This document shows, in pieces, positions 54,070 to 59,326 of a DNA stretch of 59,326 nt; position 1 is the first letter of the stretch, and each line of letters opens with the position of its first letter. The notes beneath the pieces were generated by a model that was given only the letters and a program-made list of their open reading frames with translations, was not told where the DNA came from and ran no database searches. The position numbers were made by a program, and so were the translations under genes. The stretch is from Neoroseomonas lacus (lineage in GTDB: Bacteria > Pseudomonadota > Alphaproteobacteria > Acetobacterales > Acetobacteraceae): assembly GCF_014644535.1 (NCBI RefSeq), contig NZ_BMKW01000022.1, forward strand, positions 1 through 59,326, in the 5' to 3' direction.

Positions 54070-56310
54070 GTGAACAATCCGTCGACGCTTCGCGCCGCGC
54101 TTTCGAGAACAGCCTTCGGCGCGAGCCTTGCTGCGGGCTTCGCCATCACCGCCGCCGCACCCGCCGGCGCCCAAAGCAGCGAACCGGGCCAGGCCGCCGG
54201 CGCGGTGAGCCTTCCGCAGATCAGCGTCGACGGCGCGCGGCCGGAGAACACGCTTGAAGGCACGACCGGACTCGGGCGTATTCCCGGTCGAATCCAAGAC
54301 ATCCCGCAGACGATCCAGGTCGTTCCGCAGGAGGTGATGCGCCAGCAGAATGTCACAACGCTTGGCGAAGCACTGCGCAACGTGCCCGGCATCACCTCCT
54401 CGGCCGGGGAGGGCAATGGCGGCGTTGCCGGCGACCAGTTGCGTATCCGGGGCTTCAACTCGCAGAATGACCTTTACGTCGACGGCATGCGCGACTTCGG
54501 CAGCTTCCGCCGCGATGCATTCACCTTCGAGGAAGTGCAGGCGATTCTTGGCCCGTCGGGTGTGAATTTCGGGTCCGGCTCTGCGGGCGGCATCATCAAC
54601 GTCACCAGCCGCACGCCGCATCTGGGCAATGCGCTCAACATGGACGTGACGGGCGGCATGAACTGGATGCTGCGCGGCACCGCCGACGCGAACTACCAGA
54701 TCGGCGAGACCACGGCGCTGCGCCTGAACGTGATGTACCAGCAGCAGCGGCTGGTGGACCGGCACATGCCGACCGGTGAGCGCTGGGGCATCGCGCCGTC
54801 CATCGCCTTCGGCCTAGGCACCGATACGACGCTGACCCTCGAATACCTCTATTACCGCTACGACGAGCCGACCGATGGCGGCATCCCAGTGGTGGCGCGG
54901 CCTGGCAGCATCGTCGGCCGTCCGGTCACGGAATACGGTGTCAGCCGGGCCACCTGGTACGGCAGCAACCACACCGATCGCGACCAATCCACGGTCAATC
55001 GCGTGACGGCGCGCCTGCAGCACCGTGCGAATGAGTGGCTGACAGTCTATAACGATACTCGTCTCGGCATTCAGGAGCGCGACTTCAGCTATTCCATCGT
55101 GTCCTGCGACGCGACCTGCGCTGGCCGACTGTTCAATGGTGGAGGCGTGCCACAATACGCCTTCAGCGGCGCGGGCTCGCCCTATACGTCGCAGACCTGG
55201 GGCGTGCAGAACATCACCAGCGCGGTGGCGCGCTTCAACACCTGGTCACTGCGGCATGAGGCAACGCTCGGCCTTGACGTCTGGTACGAGGATTTCGAGC
55301 GCGACGGCTATGTCTACGGCACCGACCGCACCAATTATCGTGGCAACCTACTTGCGCCGAACAACAACCTCGACTTCGCCTATACGCCGAGCATCGCGGC
55401 CAATGCGAACCGGCGTTCGCAGACAACCCAGTTCGCCGCCTTCGCCAGCGATCGCGTGTGGTTGACGCCCGAGATTTCCGTCCTCGGCGGCCTGCGCTGG
55501 ACGCGCCAACAATCCGACTACCAGCAGTTCGGCGGCACCAACCCGGTCACCGAATTCAACGCCGACAACAGCTTCGTAGACCCGCGGGCGTCAATCATCT
55601 GGGAACCGACGCCGGAATACACGGTCTACTTCTCCTATGCGCAGTCCACCTTCGCGCCCGGCTCCAACTGGACCACCCAGCCCGGACAGGCCAGTGCGAA
55701 CAACTCGAATCTCGAGCCCGAACAGAACACCATCTTCGAGGTCGGCGGTCGGGCCAGCGTCCTGGAAGGACGCCTCGGCCTTAGCGCGTCCGTCTATCAG
55801 ATCGAGAAGAACAACGCGACTGAGACCGATCCTGCCACAGGCACCGTCTTCTCCTCGGGTGATCAGCAGCGGGTGCGCGGCGTCGACCTCGGCGCGACAG
55901 GGCGCGTCACGCCGGCCTGGCTGGTGAATGCGCGCTACAGCTACATGAACAGCGAGACCACCAGTTCACTGACGCCGGCCAATGTCGGCAAGCGGGTCGT
56001 TTATGTACCGGAACATGCCGCTACGCTGTGGACGAGCTATGAGTTCAACCAGGGTACACCCTGGAACGTCACGCTCGGTGGCGGCTTCACCTACAGCAGT
56101 TCGGCCTATCTGAACGCGGCGAACACAAATGAGGTACCCTATACCTTCTCGCTCGATGCCTTCGTCTCACATCGCATCAACGACCAATTGACGCTCCGGA
56201 TCAACGGCTACAACCTGACCGACAATCGCAACTACGTCTCACTATTCGGCAACCGTGCCGTGATGGGCCCGGGGCGTGGGGTCACCATGACGGTCGCGAC
56301 CAGCTTCTGA
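54070..56310 (+). CDS. TonB-dependent (catecholate-type) siderophore receptor
   Basis: 746 aa, GTG start with GGGAGA 8 bases upstream. It has a signal peptide ending near AGAQS. The plug domain has IPQTIQVVPQEVMRQQNVTTLGEALRNVPGITSSAGEGNGG and DQLRIRGFNSQNDLYVDGMRDFGSFRRD. The 22-strand barrel ends in LTDNRNYVSLFG and the C-terminal VTMTVATSF, with terminal Phe. PiuC-type enzyme genes follow such PiuA/Fiu receptors. It imports a ferric siderophore across the outer membrane using TonB. Confidence 0.95.
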   Translation: MNNPSTLRAALSRTAFGASLAAGFAITAAAPAGAQSSEPGQAAGAVSLPQISVDGARPENTLEGTTGLGRIPGRIQDIPQTIQVVPQEVMRQQNVTTLGEALRNVPGITSSAGEGNGGVAGDQLRIRGFNSQNDLYVDGMRDFGSFRRDAFTFEEVQAILGPSGVNFGSGSAGGIINVTSRTPHLGNALNMDVTGGMNWMLRGTADANYQIGETTALRLNVMYQQQRLVDRHMPTGERWGIAPSIAFGLGTDTTLTLEYLYYRYDEPTDGGIPVVARPGSIVGRPVTEYGVSRATWYGSNHTDRDQSTVNRVTARLQHRANEWLTVYNDTRLGIQERDFSYSIVSCDATCAGRLFNGGGVPQYAFSGAGSPYTSQTWGVQNITSAVARFNTWSLRHEATLGLDVWYEDFERDGYVYGTDRTNYRGNLLAPNNNLDFAYTPSIAANANRRSQTTQFAAFASDRVWLTPEISVLGGLRWTRQQSDYQQFGGTNPVTEFNADNSFVDPRASIIWEPTPEYTVYFSYAQSTFAPGSNWTTQPGQASANNSNLEPEQNTIFEVGGRASVLEGRLGLSASVYQIEKNNATETDPATGTVFSSGDQQRVRGVDLGATGRVTPAWLVNARYSYMNSETTSSLTPANVGKRVVYVPEHAATLWTSYEFNQGTPWNVTLGGGFTYSSSAYLNAANTNEVPYTFSLDAFVSHRINDQLTLRINGYNLTDNRNYVSLFGNRAVMGPGRGVTMTVATSF

Positions 56311-56351
56311 TACGCCGGGCCAGCACGAAGTGACGGGGCTGTCGGGATCCA

Positions 56352-56367
56352 GCCGGTTCTGACCGGC
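56352..56367 (+). terminator. hairpin downstream of the receptor gene
   Basis: GCCGGT-TCTG-ACCGGC forms a 6-bp GC-rich stem followed by CCCCTTCCTT. It lies 41 bp after the receptor stop and before the PiuC-like gene. The weak T content suggests attenuation or partial termination rather than a strong stop. Confidence 0.35.
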
Positions 56368-56443
56368 CCCTTCCTTGTCATACCTTGCCCGAATGAACTG
56401 GCGCTGCCGGCGCCAAGGCGGGCATCGCCGACGGAGAATCAGC

Positions 56444-57124
56444 ATGCTTGTTCACATTCCAGAACTCCTCACGGCCGAAGAAGTCTCCCTGTGTCGGCAG
56501 CGGCTTGATGCGGCGGATTGGGTGGATGGCCGCGGCACAGCCGGTGAGCAGGCCGCGAAGGCCAAGCACAACCTCCAGGTTCCCGAAGGGTCAGCGACGG
56601 CGCGCGACCTGGGTGGGATCGTCCTGCAGGCCCTTGGCCGCAACCCGATGTTCACGTCGGCAACCATGCCGCTGCGCGTCTATCCACCCATGTTCAACCG
56701 GTACGACGTGGGCATGACCTTCAATACCCATGTCGACAACGCGATCCGCAGCGTTCCCGGCGGTGGCCGCCTTCGCACGGACGTTTCATCGACATTGTTT
56801 CTCACGCCGCCGGAAGACTATGACGGCGGCGAACTCGTCATCGAGGACACCTACGGCGCGCAGCCCGTGAAACTGCCGGCCGGCGACATGGTGGTCTATC
56901 CGGGGACCAGCCTGCATAGGGTCAACCCGGTAACGCGTGGCAGCCGCTGGGCGTCCTTCTTCTGGACTCAGTCTATGATCGAGGATGACCGGAAGCGCCG
57001 GCTTCTCTTCGAGATGGACATGTCGATCATTCAGATGCGAATGATCGTAGCGGATGACCATGCGAGCGTGCTCGGCCTTACGACCTGCTACCACAACCTG
57101 ATGCGGATGTGGTGCAACCTGTAA
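56444..57124 (+). CDS. piuC: PiuC-type PKHD Fe(II)/2-oxoglutarate hydroxylase
   Basis: 226 aa from the ATG at 56444 (GGAGA upstream). The family starts MLVHIPELLTAEEVSLCRQRL. The iron site is NTHVDNAIR (H and D) and TSLHRVNPVTRGSRWASFFW (distal His, Arg for 2-oxoglutarate). The C terminus has the helical IRNLMRMW-type end. PiuC genes follow TonB siderophore receptors in many proteobacteria. The physiological substrate is not established. Confidence 0.92.
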   Translation: MLVHIPELLTAEEVSLCRQRLDAADWVDGRGTAGEQAAKAKHNLQVPEGSATARDLGGIVLQALGRNPMFTSATMPLRVYPPMFNRYDVGMTFNTHVDNAIRSVPGGGRLRTDVSSTLFLTPPEDYDGGELVIEDTYGAQPVKLPAGDMVVYPGTSLHRVNPVTRGSRWASFFWTQSMIEDDRKRRLLFEMDMSIIQMRMIVADDHASVLGLTTCYHNLMRMWCNL

Positions 57125-57132
57125 TGGGGGCA

Positions 57133-58165
57133 TGAACCGCCCCGGGTTTGTCGGAGGCTCCGACTCCTGAGAGGCTGGAGCGATGACGAGCAGGACGACG
57201 AATAAGTTCTCGCCTGAGGTTCGCGAACGGGCGGTACGGATGGTGCTGGAGCATGAGACGCAGCACCCGTCGCGCTGGGCGACGATCCTCTCGATCGCGG
57301 TGAAGATCGGCTGCACGGGCCAGACGCTGAACGCGTGGGTGAAACAGGTCGAGCGAGATGCGGGTCGCAGGACTGGACCGACGACGGAGATGGCGGCACG
57401 GCTCAAGGCCCTGGAGCGTGAGAACCGCGAGCTGCGGCAGGCGAACGAGATCCTGCGCAAGGCGTCGGCGTATTTTGCCCAGGCGGAGCTCGATCGCCGG
57501 TTCAAGCCATGATCGGCTTCATTGATGATCATCGTGGGGTTTATGGGCTTGAGCCGCAAAGCGGATCAAGGCCGATCTGCAAGGTCCTGCCGATCGCCGC
57601 ATCGACCTATCGCGCGCAGGCAGCCCGGCGGCGTGATCCGGCGCAGCTGCCGGCCCGGGCCAGGCGCGATGCCGCGCTGATGCCCGAGATCGAGCGCGTG
57701 TTCGAGGAGAACTTCCGCGTCTACGGCGTGCGCAAGGTCTGGCGGCAGCTGAAGCGCGAAGGGCAGGACCTGGCGCGCTGCACTGTTGCGCGTCTGATGC
57801 GCGGCATGGGCCTGCAGGGCGTGATCCGCGGCAAGCCGGTCAGGACCACGATCAGCGACAAGACCGCCCCTTGCCCGCTGGATCACGTCAACCGGCAGTT
57901 CAAGGCACCGCGCCCGAACGTGCTGTGGGTCTCCGACTTCACCTATGTCGCGACCTGGTCAGGGCTCGCCTACGTCGCCTTTGTCATCGACGCCTATGCG
58001 CGGTGGATCGTCGGATGGCGCGTGTCGCGGACCACGCATACGGGCTTCGTGCTGGATGCGCTGGAACAGGCCCTGCACGAGCGGCGCCCGCTGCATCGCG
58101 ACGGCCTCGTGCATCACAGCGAGGCCCTCAGCGAGCCGGCGGACTCGATGCGCGAGGAGTCTGCC
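57133..58165 (+). mobile_element. truncated IS3-family insertion sequence
   Basis: A typical IS3 left end (TGAACCGCCCCGGGTTTGTC from 57133) precedes two overlapping frames, orfA and orfB. The element ends abruptly inside orfB near 58110-58165, before the third catalytic Glu. No right inverted repeat is seen and the downstream DNA is a HEAT-repeat remnant. It cannot move on its own. Confidence 0.85.
57183..57512 (+). CDS. IS3-family transposase OrfA
   Basis: 109 aa. The helix-turn-helix region has SPEVRERAVRMVLEHETQHPSRWATILSIAVKIGCTGQTLNAWVKQVERD, and the leucine-zipper region ARLKALERENRELRQANEILRKASAYF. It overlaps orfB by 4 bp (ATGA), where a -1 frameshift normally makes the fusion transposase. 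Confidence 0.93.
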   Translation: MTSRTTNKFSPEVRERAVRMVLEHETQHPSRWATILSIAVKIGCTGQTLNAWVKQVERDAGRRTGPTTEMAARLKALERENRELRQANEILRKASAYFAQAELDRRFKP

Positions 58166-58234
58166 CTTGCCTTTCGTTCTGTCGGGGGTCCTGGCCGTAG
58201 CCTCGTTGCCGGCTCTCATTGTGGCACTGACTGA
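57509..58234 (+). pseudogene. IS3-family transposase OrfB, truncated
   Basis: About 200 of the usual 290 residues. The first catalytic Asp is in LWVSDFTYVATWSG. The second should be in HHSDRGSQY, but the frame reads HHSEALSEPADS, where homology ends. The third acidic residue is gone. A six-residue insert (QSGSRP) also sits in VYGLEP-ICKVLPIA. The remaining residues to 58234 are read from the adjacent HEAT-repeat DNA. Confidence 0.85.
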
Positions 58235-58433
58235 CACCAATAGGTGGGTGCGCCTGCGGATCCTGCAGACCCTAGAGAAGCTGGGCGAAAGGGCCGCGGC
58301 AGCCGCCCCTCATGTCGCCCTGGCAATCAGCGATCCCGACGAGGCGGTGAGCGAGGCAGCCGCGTCGGTCATTGCCGGCATACTCGGAGAAGCAGCCATT
58401 CCCTTCCTCGAGGCCGCCGCGCGCCGACCCTAG
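58150..58433 (+). pseudogene. HEAT-repeat protein, C-terminal remnant
   Basis: One frame encodes LPALIVALTDTNRWVRLRILQTLEKLGERAAAAAPHVALAISDPDEAVSEAAASVIAGILGEAAIPFLEAA, two to three HEAT repeats, and ends at 58433. An alternative frame extends the sense as SEDIGKAPAQVLAWLRENR to a stop near 58490, so an indel near the end is possible. The N terminus is lost at the junction with the IS3 fragment. The surviving repeats alone do not reveal a function. Confidence 0.6.
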
Positions 58434-58490
58434 CGAGGACATCGGGAAGGCCCCTGCGCAGGTCCTGGCTTGGCTGCGGGAGAACCGTTA

Positions 58491-58922
58491 GCTAGCGGGG
58501 GTCGAGCCTATGCTCGGCGTCCGACGGTCCGAAGGACGGAGTTCGGTACCGACATGCCCGGTGCTTTTCCCTCTGCGGGCTTAGATGACAGGGAGAGGCG
58601 TTGGGGATCGTGTGTGCAGTCCGGAAGGCAGCCCGAAACCCCAACTATTCCGCTGTCTTCGCAGAGTGCTTCCTCGCTTGCTCTGGCTGTTATCTCGAGG
58701 CATGGGATCCGGAGCGAAAAATGCGGGGACCGCCGGAGACGCTGCACGAGGGGCAGATCGAGGGCGGTGGTGGGGATGGCGGCGGACCCGCTAGTGCCCA
58801 CCAGGCCGGCCGTCATAGGGCCAGCCACATATTTGCCACGGCATGCCGGGAGGTAAGGCGGAGGGGGTGCGAGGTTGCGCGGCGCACCCGCTCCCTGTGG
58901 AGATGTTCTTTGCGGATCACCG
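58491..58922. other. intergenic region, no gene recognised
   Basis: About 430 bp. Several frames are open on both strands but none matches a known family or has coherent start signals. Confidence 0.4.
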
Positions 58923-59326
58923 TCAGGGGACTCGCCGCTTCGCCACCCCTACCGACAGCATCACCGCCGCCAGGTCGAACGTCGCTGCCGAGATGTTCCG
59001 CGCCATGACGCGCACGGTGTTGTTCGACCATGCCGCGGCGTCGAGCTCGATGAAGCGCGTCGACGACGCCAGCGCCGCGTCGGCGAGGTCGCCCTGACGC
59101 GCGCCGTTGACGGTGACGTCGATCAGGCTGGTCGCCCCGGGTGCCAAGCTCGGTAGATCCCGCGGCACCTCCGCCGCGAACTCCCGCTGCCCGGCTGGCA
59201 GCGCTGGAGAGCCGCAGAACAACGCCGGTGCCTCTTTGACGACCTGTCCGGCGTCAGCACCCTTGAGACAGAACGGCGGCGTTGAGGAACGGAGGATTTC
59301 TGGCTCATCGTAACCCCCAGGAGAGT
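58923..59326 (-). CDS. hypothetical protein, 5' end beyond the window
   Basis: The frame is open from the right edge to a stop at 58923 (at least 134 codons). It reads YDEPEILRSSTPPFCLKGADAGQVV, then LAPGATSLIDVTVNGARQGDLADAALASSTRFIELDAAAWSNNTVRVMARNISAATFDLAAV. The C-terminal half looks like a small beta-sandwich domain found at the ends of phage or surface proteins (GAxxxxxVTVxGAxxGD...A...NTVxVxxxNxSAAxxD). An ATG with last base 59222 exists, but the homology-like sequence extends upstream. Confidence 0.5.
   Translation of the reverse strand, partial: SPGGYDEPEILRSSTPPFCLKGADAGQVVKEAPALFCGSPALPAGQREFAAEVPRDLPSLAPGATSLIDVTVNGARQGDLADAALASSTRFIELDAAAWSNNTVRVMARNISAATFDLAAVMLSVGVAKRRVP

Overview
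The window is GC-rich, densely packed chromosomal DNA. It most likely comes from an alphaproteobacterium of the Acetobacteraceae (Roseomonas-like). The reasons are orphan Bug-type (tripartite tricarboxylate) binding proteins, GTG starts with stop/start overlaps, NsrR/NnrS, and the mix of metal, stress and siderophore genes. The taxonomic call is inference. No rRNA, tRNA or CRISPR array was recognised.

Layout. 1-700: non-coding, with a 29-bp tandem repeat and a strikingly AT-rich stretch. 703-7626: a LacI-type repressor facing a sugar-acid operon (TauD-type dioxygenase, uronate dehydrogenase, HpcH/HpaI aldolase, SMP-30 lactonase, two Bug binding proteins). A perfectly spaced promoter with an abutting LacI-type operator lies in front of it. 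7640-8655: decayed IS5, ArsR and phosphoribosyltransferase fragments. 8776-18350: a Zn alcohol dehydrogenase, then a minus-strand stress island: Hsp20, GroEL, an NSS-type Na+ symporter, a cyclic-2,3-diphosphoglycerate synthetase homologue, a LonC-like protease and a tandem universal stress protein. 19362-25963: RsgA, an unknown protein, a GST, a DUF2786 protein coupled to a small HEIAH metalloprotein, an AT-hook-like repeat protein, and a VOC/AraC pair. 26009-33133: cupin, ndh fragment, NsrR with an NnrS operon, PAS, 5-FTHF cyclo-ligase, XdhC, a shortened LysR, and two genes broken by single stop codons.

33258-46293 is a copper/heavy-metal resistance region: CsoR/RcnR-type repressor, YHS P-type ATPase, DUF2933, DUF305, CopZ-like chaperone, DUF411, a two-component system, a Spy-like protein and a CusBA-type RND pump. 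A shared TGACA-N5-TGTCA-type box lies in front of two of its operons. 46562-47493 is a frameshifted nitrilase between diverged repeats, one of which forms a 43-nt hairpin.

47870-57124 is an iron-acquisition region. A PepSY membrane protein, a DUF2271 protein carrying a clear ApbE flavinylation motif, a DUF4198 protein, ApbE and a membrane-anchored diflavin reductase form one operon. Divergent from them are an FMN hydroxy-acid oxidase and a TonB-dependent siderophore receptor with its PiuC-type dioxygenase. The right end holds a truncated IS3 element inside or beside a HEAT-repeat remnant, and an open reading frame running off the window.

The most notable candidates for poorly described biology are the predicted flavinylated ferric-reductase relay, the DUF2786-metalloprotein pair, the stress island, and the uronate operon with its unexplained dioxygenase.
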